From: Fasciolopsis buskii
Taxonomy: Eukaryota; Platyhelminthes; Trematoda; Plagiorchiida; Fasciolidae
Assembly (NCBI GenBank): GCA_008360955.1
Contig: LUCM01005953.1
Coordinates: forward strand, 44,842-108,841
Direction of reading: 5' to 3'
DNA length: 64,000 bases
Made by a program: the position numbers and the translations under genes
Part shown: positions 1-11,189 of the stretch, one piece after another
How the letters are laid out: each line of letters begins with the position of its first letter
Position numbering within the stretch: the stretch's first letter is position 1
The notes under the pieces: model-generated
Database searches by the model: none
What the model was told of the DNA's origin: nothing
Seen by the model: only the letters and a program-made list of their open reading frames with translations

Positions 1-1880
1 GCACTTTTGAAATCCCAAAACAATAGCTCGATCTCGGGTCTAACCCAAATTTTGTACAAAGTTCACATCTGGGAGATTTTCAAAATTTTCTGTGGAAACC
101 GCAAATAAACCCTGCATTTAATAAACTAATTGGGGCCATTTTAGATACCTCTTGCAGATCTCTGTGTGAAATTAGGCCTGAATGGGGGTATTCACAAAAA
201 AGAAAGGGAAACCCGTTCAAGCACTAAAAAGAGTGGCTGATAAATCGTTAATTAAACGGACATCTCGTGCACGTGTTCTTCAATTATTATCCGTTCGTTA
301 TTCTTACCGTTTTTCGACATTTTTCCACGGTCCATTTAATTTCAACGATTCCAGTGTGACACAGGACTCCAAATTTCGAAAAACATCGAGTGCGGCTTCA
401 GCAAAATCTGCAAAGGATGCGCATGTTAAGTGTCGTTAGCCATGAAGCAACACATTTTGGATAAACTGACCAAGAAAAGTAATCAGGCATAAATTTCGTG
501 AACTTTTAAACACGAAGTGATCAGCGGAATAATAATAGTAAATACACGCTGTTAACCACACTTAATCCGTGTACACTGTACTCTCCGTCTCTCTAATATC
601 CCAAACAAAGGTGGGTGACAAAATACAACGCTAAATAACGTCATACCGAATCACAATGTACTTCACTACAGTTCACTTGATAGCATCGTACCGAAACAAC
701 AGTACAGTAAATTACACAAAACTACACCATAGCACACGCGGTCCGCCATTACACGGAATCACTTTACACGGAAGTACACTGCATCAGTCCGGATCAGACT
801 AGACTGAACAGAAGTATTGTAGAACACGGTAAACTGGAACTTTGTAAATCACAATAGTTCATCTCCACTCTTCGTTGGCAGGTCAGAAAGCTCAGCTCCC
901 GGTGATCAGGGTCTTCAAACTTGGAACATCAGCTGGTCGCTTATTCTCACCTAGGTTTTCCCGTAATTGGCTAGCCGGATTACGTATCACCAAAAATCCG
1001 CAGACTTGTGTACCAACTCTTTACAGCCTGAAGAAGTGAAATACCTATGCGAACGTTCACTGTTTCGCAACCACCAAGATGTAGGATACAAAGAACCTGG
1101 ATACTAATTTCCACGCGGTCGTGTAAAAATGCTCTGTGCGACTTAAAAATTTGTGAAGTTTCTGTGAAAGCTCAGTATGTAAGCATATTTGCAAAAACGT
1201 ATTTCCATGCATAGTTGATTCGGTCCCCCAACTGGATCGTAGAAGCTGGCTTGTCGCAGTCAGAGTGACCAATCAGGTTTGCGATTGGGCAGTTTTTCGC
1301 AGTGTTGATCGCTTGGTGAAATGTCCGTTCATCAGAGTGCGTTTTTACTGTCCAGTTTGCTATGTACACCAACAGGTCCATAAGTAGTGATGATCTCATG
1401 AGATCTTTATACACGTATCCCCAGGAAATTCGATCTTATCTTTGGGGCTGATTGGACAATATAACCAAATCTGGGCATTTAACAGGCCACATTTCTGTGG
1501 ACCATGTCCATTGTCTTACTAAAGCATTTCAAGTACGCAACTGACGGGAAAATATCAAATTTTATTATCTATGGACTTTGTGATTCCCTCCCTTTTGTAA
1601 TGCGAACATAATCGGACATAATGTTTTAATGTCTACGAACAACATCCTTGGGCATTGACACAATGTTTTTGAAATTTTCGACAGCACTGGAAACCGAATA
1701 TCAAGCTCCTCGAATCTGCCTGTCTTAGTAAAATTCAATCTGGAGGTAATTTCCTCGTCGACTGAGCATCCATGCCAACATTGGTTTGAAAAATGATCAT
1801 GTTATCTTGGATCCCATAAGTGGCATTTGATCTACTAAGTACTGGCAACTTGAAGATTCCTTTAGACTATCGCAAGTCAA
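1..1880. other. Non-coding sequence with one weak minus-strand open frame
   Basis: No exon is well supported here. A minus-strand frame at about 1172-1414 stays open for 80 codons and reads plausibly (NWTVKTHSDE, then NLIGHSDC), but no convincing acceptor or donor frames it. The rest is AT-rich with stops in all frames. It is probably intron or intergenic DNA. Confidence 0.4.
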
Positions 1881-2033
1881 TCATTTAACCCACGGAAAAC
1901 GGATCCTTACCCTTAATAACGTGCGCGATCAGTTTTCGTCGATAGTGGAGACGAATTCTTTTGTGTGTCTTGTTTCCCCGAGGAATACCTTCATGTACAT
2001 CAGAAAAGACTGCTTGTAGATCAACAAGAAACA

Positions 2034-2080
2034 TGGCCGGCGCTGTCTGGCTAGTTAATGCTAGGATTCTACCAGCGGAC
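2034..2080 (+). CDS. Candidate first coding exon, unknown protein
   Basis: An ATG in a strong start context (AAACATGGCC) opens a 16-codon frame, MAGAVWLVNARILPAD. It ends exactly at a perfect donor, GAC|GTAAGT. The frame also extends upstream to about 1961, so this could instead be the end of an internal exon. The opposite strand carries its own open frame with a GTAAGG donor over the same bases (1912-2080), so the coding strand is not settled. No family is recognised. Confidence 0.22.
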
Positions 2081-2099
2081 GTAAGTTTGCCCATCTCGG

Positions 2100-5000
2100 T
2101 CGTTACAGATTATTCATGGGTCATTTTTACTAACAACGACTACGAGAATGTCGTCCTGTCATCGTCTCTGTTATTGCACCTTTTGCATGCCTTTTAGTGC
2201 ATGCAGTTCCCTTGATTTATCTGAACAAAGCAAGAATAACTTCATAAACAAAAGCAACAGTTGTCATTATTTTCGTGTAATCTCAGTCAGCTGGAAACGC
2301 ACAAATGAATGAGAACTTCATCATAATCGTAGACACTAAATGGTTCAGATAACCGAATCCTAGATGGGGCTCATGAATTCGACCTAAATCATGACAGAGG
2401 AAGCCAATGAGAGACTGGGCATTTTGGACACTGGCTGTTGTTATAGTGATAACGGAAATTCGCCTAATTCGAGAGATTGTTGGAAAGTGATGCGTCCAGT
2501 GGTTAGAACAATCAAAAAATAAGAAAGGAGGGAAACGGGAGGCTGTCCAACAATTAAAATAGGAAAATTTGTGGGATAACAGACTAGTTTTTTGCATGCA
2601 CAGATGTGACCTGAGTCTGAGGATAAGTAGAGAAACCGTGGCCTTCGAATGCGGGGTGCTGCGCTTTTCCAGTGGCCTCGCTGGATACACCTGCGGTTAA
2701 GTTGCAGATCCGCCATCATTTTTATTCACTGGAAGTAAGTAGTACAAAAGGTAATGTCCAGGTTGAGGCACGATCCATATTAACTTTCCTCCGTGCAGTA
2801 TAGCTTGATCTCAGCCTTACACAAGTCAGCGAATGTTTGCTAGGGTTGATTCTTGGTAAGAAAAATTATAGGCTGGGGACGTTCATTGGCCCAAATGCAC
2901 CATGAGTAAATGATCAGTCACTTATAGACATGGTGGGTTGATTTGATATTGAATCCAACGAATTTTTGGCAGTAGGGCACCAAACAGCAAACAACGAAAG
3001 AAACGGTGGCGAGTACCAGTGGTTAATTCAAGGGGTCTAGTATATGGACGTGAAACAATAACATCGAAGTGAGAAAAAATGAGACGAAGATGGGAAAATT
3101 TAAGAAAGGTTGTGCACAAAAAAAAATCCCAGCCGCATCTATAACGGGAGTTTCACTCTGTCATGGTTTAAAGGTACAACCTCATTTGACCAATTTTGAT
3201 TCCCTTCTCATTCCATCCAGACTCAACTAAAGCGTTGCCGCTGAACTTATTTCATTTTCTAGACAAACGCCGAGTACTTCGCAAAAAACGTTTAGTGATG
3301 ACCAACCCCAGGATTGCTTTTATTCATCTGAACTAATTTCACCAGTTTCACCGATACAAGCTGACGCTCAAACAATGGGAGGCGGACCCAGATTTCGTGA
3401 TTATATTGCAAATGTCTGTCGCATTGTTGCTAATCAACAAAAACAAACATGTATTGCAGTTATATTGATCAAACTGCTCGACTGGCAAGGGTATAACTAG
3501 ACTGGGGAAAGCGTTCAGTTCTAGGGAGATGCAGATCGCAGATTTGGAGGTGACTATATCATGTACGAGAGGAATTTTCTTGGATGAACAATTTAGCATC
3601 CCACACTAGCGAATAACTGGAAGGCTTTTGGGGTTTGTTCTCGTGTATAATACATCTCTCGGTATCGCTCTCTCGTCAATTTCCCGATTTGTTGTCAGAC
3701 AATTTATAACAAAGAAAAAGCTGCACCAAATTCACTACGATGTTCAGTAGCTTATCTTATTCTGGGCTGTTGAATGTTTTGAAGACAGGCCCCTTATTTT
3801 CATGACAATTCCCAAGGCTATACATTTACAGCCAGCGATATTTCCCATTCAAAAACATGAATGAATTTATTTTAATTCCTTTAATTACGATGTTTTCGAA
3901 GTCGGTTGTTCCACATGCGGCTGGATTACTATACCAAACAGATTACCTTACGTGCATGATCTAGGCACAAAATTTGTCTAGTCTAGAACATTCGTGATAC
4001 GTTTTCTGTCAATTCTTTTGGATAAACAATTATTTCCTACCGACTATTTCACCAATATCTCCTCACTTCCCACACATAGAACGATAACTAGATCCTGCGA
4101 AAATGTTGCCTTGTTAACGTGAGGTGATAATATGCACCATTACGTTCGAAGTACTAGACTTTTGGATATCCAGTTTCATTCAGTTTAACGGCGAAGGCAA
4201 TGACAGAAGAGGACTTTTATGCGAGGCTTCTGACTGGCCCTAAAAAATCTGAGATTACTCTAGTCGAAAATGTAGATCGAGTAAAGTGGAGTGTCGCGAT
4301 GCATTGCAAGTTGCACCTTATGACATTTTGCGATTCGAATTCCCTGTATCACATTTATGGGTTCTACTGATACAGACAAAGTGAGCCGGCACTAAAAGTG
4401 CTGATTATCAGAATATACTAAAGTAATCAATAATTTCTACTGGAAAATTACGCCTGAGTTTGACGGGATTCAAAAAAAGTACTGGTGGAATCCACGCTTC
4501 AGCAGCTCACAATTCAACAGTTTGTTATCTGTGCCGAAGAACTGCAAACATCTTGAATCCACCACACTGAGGGTTTATAATTTGATGACCTACAACGAAA
4601 GAGATTTCCTACATGAGTCAAAGAGCTCACAAACCCGGTTACGGCAATTGCTTTGGTTTTGAAATATGGTTTGGCAGATGGGAACAAATACCGATTGGAT
4701 CCAAACGGTAGAAGTAAATGGTCACGACTGGCACAGTACATGCCATATTTGAGTGTGAGTAAAGTTCACGAGGGAGTCATTGGCGCATGAAATATCTGAA
4801 ACTATAACCCTGCAGAAATCTACGCTGGTCAGTCTAAAACCTCATAATAGTAACTGAACCAAATAAATTTGTAAGTCGCTGTACAATGGTTGCGATTTTC
4901 ATTTCAAACTCAGCTGCATCCCTTGCCGCTGGGAATGGGTACTATGAGAATTCAAACCGGTTATTCGTAACGTCAATCAAATGTGGCACTCAGAGTAGCC

Positions 5001-6399
5001 TCTGTGCCCAGTCAACAGAATGCTGTTTTTGGTCCGTCGTTTCATGCAGCTCAAAAGATGACGCGGTCAAGACAAATCAAACTGAGCTCCTTACACCTAA
5101 TGAGCAGTTGATCTTATTCAATCAATGAGTGCAGACGTAGATTCGACTCTACCAGCAGCGCCCGCTGTTGTATCTGATAAAACTGCCGTGTTTGGCAGTG
5201 GTATCCACTTGGAAAATGAACGTGTAGATCTAGTACTCCATAAATTTGTATGTACTGAGACAAAATGCAAAACAATGTGCAGAGACTGATGTAGTGTCAT
5301 GTAAACGAAAGACCGGACAGGCAAAACGTCTGCAGACGATACGTTTGTTTGTGTCTATAAATTTTCTGACTGGTTAGCTCATAAACGGGGGACGATCAAC
5401 ATCAAACAGGCGTCACTCTCTGCTGACACCCTCCTGTCAATTACCTCAGTCGAATAATGGTGAAAATAGACCTGCTTACTAAGGAAGTATTTACACACTT
5501 TCTCTGACCTACATTGCACCAATTTCTATACTATTTTTTAACTATTGGCAATAAGGTATCGTAAATGATGGAAATTCTTAAGGATGAAATCCAAAATTTG
5601 TTTCTTTTTAAAGTCAAATGAGACAAAACTATCTGGAAGCTGTGTCTCGTTCCGTGAATTGGGTGTTCAGAGCGGGAAGTACTGTGATCAGTGTTCTTTC
5701 TTTGGAGAGACTAATGTAACCGGTGGGTTTTGGATTGCAATAGTAATTTTGGTTGTGCTGGTCTCGATGTTGACTGAGATTGGGCTCCTGTTGTTTCCTT
5801 GGTGCTGTGCCCATGAAAGACTGAGTTATATGAGAATATGCTAGAAAACGGTTGCTGCTGCACATAAAATACGAAAAACATCCCAATAGATGTGTACCGC
5901 TCAGTGTTTTACTCTCACTGATTACAAGAAACAGTTTGATTTCACGTGAATCAAGGGAAGTGCAATTAAAAACAGAGTCACTGATTGAACAGCCAATTAA
6001 CTAGTTAGCCAACAATTAGCCGAATCAACAATCTAGCCAACCCTACAACCTGGTGATCCGCAACATATTGAATTCTTCATTCAAGATACACAAATGGAAT
6101 ATGATTCAACGTGAGGATTGGTCCGAAGCCCCGTTGACCGTGATATAAAACGGGAGAGGAGGTATCTTTTTAATGTTGGATGCAATAGCGTCACAAATGA
6201 TCAGTGATATTAGTGCACAAATTCAAAGTGGCATGCGGACAAAGGCTTCAAATGCAAATCAGGAGTAAAAAGTGCTACTCAGTCATGTCCATAAAATCTT
6301 AGTACTGAAGAGGGCCTAAGATTGTCACTCCGGAAGATTAATTTACCCAGATTACCATAGGCCATGCATACACAACCAAGCTTTATATCGTGAAATTAC
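2100..6399. other. No supported gene
   Basis: This long AT-rich stretch has only short scattered open frames without good flanking splice sites. A plus-strand frame at about 5584-5844 contains a hydrophobic run (WIAIVILVVLVSML) that could be a membrane segment, but no acceptor or donor supports it. The stretch is best treated as intron or intergenic DNA. Confidence 0.4.
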
Positions 6400-6564
6400 C
6401 AGCTGTCAAATCCGCTGTTTGGAAGTCTCTAATTAAGGTGTCTACGGCCGCCTGGCTGCAATTGTGCGTTTTTACATTCCACTTCATACCACCAAAGATA
6501 TCCCCGGGCTTGATCTCAGTGAATAGCCTAGCACCAGCACTTTTGGCTTGACTTTTTGCTGCCA
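6400..6564 (-). CDS. Candidate internal exon, unknown protein
   Basis: The minus strand is open for 54 codons between an acceptor (AAATCCAG) and a donor (AGCTG|GTAATT), entering and leaving in phase 1. The translation has a normal composition, with segments such as LFTEIKPGDIFGG, WNVKTHNCSQAAVD and LIRDFQTADL. The acceptor is not preceded by a strong pyrimidine tract. It lies downstream of the last located CARMIL exon on the same strand, but it does not resemble a CARMIL leucine-rich repeat. Function unknown. Confidence 0.35.
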
Positions 6565-7150
6565 CTGGATTTCACGAGACAACAGATCATTACTCTGATT
6601 ATGCTATGCTCCTACGATGGACAGTTTTGTCGTGGAGAACCCAAGTAATTCTAATGAGATGTTTAAAACCAGATAGCACTGTCTCGCTACTTTGCATGCA
6701 TTAGCTGTGAAGATCTTCATCTGATAAGCAAACGATGGAGTATTTCATAGGCAAAGTAGTACCAAAGTGCACCTATAACTATTAAGATAGAATCCACGCA
6801 GGCCAATGTGTACGTTTCTTACTTTTGTACATTAACAGACGAAAACATTATATGTAGATTAACAGGGGAGCCAAAATTGACGTAATACCTGGACAAACTG
6901 CTTTTGGAAACAATAACGGAAGGTCAAAGCAGATGATAGCTATTGCCTTTTGCGAAACACGCATCCAACCTGTCGGTTCTTGAGTCTCGTGATTCGATCT
7001 CAATGTCGCCGTAAAACACATTAAGTATTTATACTAAACAACGTTGGGAACCCTCCATTACTATGATTAATCTATCGCTTATTCATGACAGAATATCATC
7101 ATTAAATGTTTGACATTAAATGACATGCAATCCCGAAGCATTGGGTAATA

Positions 7151-7444
7151 ATGATAACGCTGGTAATATTTGTGATTTTATTTCCCATCTGTCCTACGGT
7201 GCTTGCACAGAACGTTTTAGGAAGACGGGACTGGTCAAACACAAAGTCCCCAACCCGGCACTTGTGGCGTCGGTGCGAAATCCAGTTATCGAGCAGAGAA
7301 CGAGTTCTCACTGCAGTGCTACTACTAAAAGGTTCTATAAATGACGGTTATGGACAAAAAATGCACGTAAGCTTTCAGCTTTTTAACCCTGATATATCTG
7401 TGGTATTTCCAGATTACGGTAAACGGACGACTCCGCAACGCTAA
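7151..7444 (+). CDS. Candidate small secreted protein, or exon with acceptor at 7210
   Basis: The 97-codon frame starts at ATG 7151. It begins with a textbook signal peptide: M, then hydrophobic ITLVIFVILFPICPT, then VLA before Q, a typical signal peptidase site. The remainder is basic with one cysteine and ends at a stop. Alternatively, the same frame is an internal exon: CTTGCACAG at 7202-7210 is a good acceptor and TTACG|GTAAAC at 7418 a plausible donor, giving a 69-codon exon at 7211-7418. A second plus frame and a minus frame are also open here, which weakens both readings. No family is recognised. Confidence 0.28.
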   Translation: MITLVIFVILFPICPTVLAQNVLGRRDWSNTKSPTRHLWRRCEIQLSSRERVLTAVLLLKGSINDGYGQKMHVSFQLFNPDISVVFPDYGKRTTPQR

Positions 7445-8269
7445 GGTTAAGTCTTGAGTACTGGGCTTAGAACTCCGTCAGTCGATCAGGCACTAAATAT
7501 GAATACCTTCAGTTAATTGGACCATGCGTTATGCATGCCTACCAACCGTTTTATGTGCATGACCTCCAAGACATGCACTAGTTGGAAGATGGGTCACGGT
7601 GGTCAGTCTATGATAGGGGGATTAGGTGTGAAAACCTAACCAATGGGATGTTCGGGAGGGGTTGAGTTAGATTACCTAATTCGGATCCATAAAACTCTAT
7701 GCGATTTGGCTCAGTGTTTCACTCAGACTCGCTCTCGCGTTCAAAATGTTCTCGCTACCCTATAGTTCTTTTGAATCAGGGTTTCGAGAGTTTTCTTTTG
7801 CAGTCATATAGTGCAGCGAGTCAGCGAAAAAAATCAGAGTAGATTAGTGTGAATTGATTGGCTTTAGATACTCAAATGAACTGAACTACGGTAGATAGCC
7901 CTAAATATGCTAATGGAACGCAAATCCAACATTAATGATTGTTGATTTAAGATCATAGCCATCGGGCCAACTAATTTTGTTTCAAACCGTTTACTAAACC
8001 TCAAAGCAACATAAAACAGAGTTCACAGGTTTTTTCGGCAATCAATTCTTATTTCTGACGACGTCTCCTGATAAATATGAATTCCTAAAGATTCCTGAAA
8101 AGGATGAAAAGGCTATAATGGTGAATTCGATTTGTACTTCCCGAGAAGCCATGTCCTACTTTCTGTTTGCGTTAGCCTTTGTCTTGTGCGATCCTATTAA
8201 AATATGAGATAAACTGAGAGGTTTGTTAGCAGTTTCAAGCGTCCATGAAAAGACCAGGTATCTGTGATT

Positions 8270-8270
<1 letters not shown>
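7445..8270. other. No gene seen
   Basis: AT-rich sequence with stops in all frames. Bases about 7601-7660 share the 13-mer GGTCAGTCTATGA and a following similar stretch with 40369-40428, so they are probably copies of one dispersed repeat. Confidence 0.4.

Positions 8271-8272
<2 letters not shown>

Positions 8273-8305
<33 letters not shown>
8273..8305. repeat. (TA)n microsatellite
   Basis: An uninterrupted TA run of about 33 bases. It abuts the left arm of the inverted repeat that starts at 8306. Confidence 0.95.
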
Positions 8306-8308
<3 letters not shown>

Positions 8309-8654
8309 CAGAATCGAATCTGTAGCATCAGGAGTGTGCATGAAACTCTTCGGTCGAATCGTGTCCACAGGAAGAACCACAACGTATTCTTGATTATTGT
8401 TCGTCATTTGGGCTGAGCCAACCTTAGGAACGAGGCAAATGTCCCAGAATAAATATATATATAATATATTATAGAACAGCAAGTAGTATTTGGATGCGTG
8501 AACAAAATTTGCCCGGATATTCTGCCCTCGTTCCTAAGGTTGGCTCAGCCCAACTGACAAAGATTATCAACAAATCACAGTTCTGGTTCTTCTGTGGACT
8601 CTTCGATCAACAGCTTCCATGCACACTCCTCATGCTACAGATTCGATTCTGGTG
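8306..8654. repeat. Large imperfect inverted repeat with exon-like arms
   Basis: The left arm (8306-8435) is the reverse complement of the right arm (8526-8654), at roughly 80% identity by eye. The best blocks are the outer end ACAGATTCGATTCTGGTG and the inner end CCTCGTTCCTAAGGTTGG, read on the right arm. The spacer of about 90 bases is TA-rich. Read inward from each spacer side, both arms encode a similar peptide ending MHTPDATDSIL (left, minus strand) or MHTPHATDSIL (right, plus strand). The right arm is followed by a donor-like CTG|GTGAGA. It could be two inverted copies of a dispersed repeat or of an exon-bearing duplication. Confidence 0.85.
8449..8474. repeat. AT-rich (TA)n-like tract in the inverted-repeat spacer
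   Basis: Interrupted TA repeats between the two arms of the inverted repeat. Confidence 0.8.
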
Positions 8655-8812
8655 AGAAATATCAAACAATTCGGAGTGTACAAGTATGTGGATGTTTGGA
8701 CAAGAGAGCACCGGGTACGCATGTCTGACGAGGAACAATAACCGCGAAACGGTCTGTGCTCGCCGGGCAAATTTGTCTCCGCCCGCATAACCGACATAAT
8801 ACTTGCCTGCTC

Positions 8813-8831
8813 ATATATATATATATACATA
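8813..8831. repeat. Short (TA)n microsatellite
   Basis: A run of about eight TA units. Confidence 0.85.
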
Positions 8832-11189
8832 TTCTCAATGCTGTATCAAAGGTCCGCTTGAAAATAAAAATGAAGCGCAAAGCAGATGCCTGGTCTTTTT
8901 TGAGTGTCGTCAACAGTGAACTTTGGCTGTACTCAAATTGGGATTCAAATCTAGGACGAAAGCATCTGAATCTAATGCCTTGGCTATTAAGCTGACCGGA
9001 TCAAGTTGTCGGACAGCATCACATAGTACAAAACTTATTTACTTCGGAGTTGAATGGCCACAGGCGGCTGCCAGACAGCAATGCACTTCTATGTACTGTA
9101 CTAGGGACGAAGAAGCTTATGACTGTGATTTATGAGAGTAGCAGAGGACAGAATGTCATGCGAAATTATTCACCTTGTGATATGAATGCTCAACTTATCG
9201 TTAAGAGACAGGTAGGGCTATCGCTTGATGTGAGCAGAAGTCTGGGTCACTTCCAGTAAGCTTACTTTGGGTAGACTTTTAATCCGATAGACTGGAGAAT
9301 AATTCAAATTCATTGTCCTGTTCTTGATGTTTCTGCCTTGCTGTGAAGATGAGTGGGACAGAAGGACCGTCGATGGTGAAAATTCTTCCCATTGATATCC
9401 TATGGTTTAACCACCATTCATTCAAAACCTTTTGACCGCGCACTGTAAATTCCAACACAACTGGAAATTTCTCTTGCATAATGAGCCACTTGTTTTATAG
9501 CACCAGACGGTAAATAATTCCCGAGGTTGATGGGGACAAGTCTCAAACTGTAGACTTGTGCTTCATAAAAACTTGGATCTGATCCTGGACATGCATTGAC
9601 CTCCGCTGGAATTGCGCATCACACAGCTGTGATAATCTTTTTACCATACACAGCCAACGTGTTTCCCAATTTTCACACGATACCGAGACAAAAAATGAAA
9701 GAGGCGGAAACCATCCCGGAGAACTTTGGAGGACTTCATGGATGGCGGCAGGCAATAGGGACCCCATGGTCTTTCCATTGGCTCAGGCCGGAGGTTATTT
9801 TTGGTGAGACGCCTAAAAGGTGAAGCTCATTCTGTCCACTTTTTAATAAGTTGTTATCCAGTTTTCTCCACAGTAACTGTTTTGTTTTACCTAGCGATAA
9901 AAGGTTTGCAGCTCTTTCTCATTTCTGTCACATAACTCTGCTCACTGAATCTGCCACATAGTGCATGGACCGAATAGGTTGACACGAGTTTTGGCTGGAG
10001 ACCGAGCTGGTCGGCCACATTTTGGTTCGAGAATTATAGAAAAAAAGGAGTTTAATGAAGTTCCAATATAATGAATATGGATAACAAGTAATTCGGCTCA
10101 CTAAACCTCCATCCGGAACAGCCACATGCGATGCATTACAGGGGACTAAACTCCAGCTTATCCTTAGGTATATTTGGGGTTTTTCCAATAAGCAGTCTTC
10201 CTATTTCACATCATTTTCTCACTGACTTGAACGTTTCTCCGGAACAATCGGCTTGTTCCCCACTCGGGTTAATTTATTCTATTTTGGGCTGGAAATGTGT
10301 TCAGGGTAATGGAGACATGAGCTTAGTACATAGATGTCATCAGTCTGCACGCCGTTTACCGTTTGAGGAACCATTGATACCGTTGTACGCTAGGATGTAG
10401 CAGAAATCTCTTAGAGATAAACAAGTAATATGGGCTTATCTCCACAACACCGCACATTTTTATGCACTGGCAACGCTAACGTTTACGGATTCCAGTGAAC
10501 TCACTACAATACCAGCGTTCAGTGGGCATTACTGATATCACTTTAGATCAATGGACTAAGGTAACCAGCTTACGCCGTCCTTCACAGTGGCTGAACGAGC
10601 TTAGAATACCAACAGTCACTAAATGAAACTCAAGAAGTTTGTTAATTTCTTTCACGTGTTGAGTAACAATAGGTTAATGTGGTTGGCTCAAACAGGAATC
10701 CGGCCTTCCGCTTGCATTATTTTATTAGACTAGCTGCCAGGATGACTTTTCAGACTCATTAGGATTTCATTTGAATCGTTAGAAGCGTGGATGGTTGATA
10801 AGTCCAGTTAATAATCACATGGTGATTATTCGGACGGTTTTCGTCGGCCAGGCAGGGCTAACCTTCAGAAGGGGGACACGCTGCTAAACGATTCAAGTGA
10901 GATTCTATGTCCTCTTTCACTTCGGTATTTGAAATTAATTGTACAGATACTTTGGTTACCGAAGGATATCTGACTGCAACAAGCCACCATCTAGCATTAG
11001 GACCGAACCACTCAGATCCTTAGCGCTGAAGCATATAGAAACTGGATAAGTGAAAGGAGTTCCTCTGGCACACACTTAATTGACAGGCAGCGAAACAGAA
11101 TTACTCGATCGACTGAGTCGAATGACGCTTTGGAATCAAGAAAGGCAGAAATCGCGGGTCTACGGAACATGTGCCTATGTTCTAAGATC
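8832..11189. other. No supported gene
   Basis: Both strands carry several frames of 65-90 codons, but none has convincing splice sites, a recognisable motif or a consistent reading. The stretch is probably intergenic or intronic. Confidence 0.4.
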
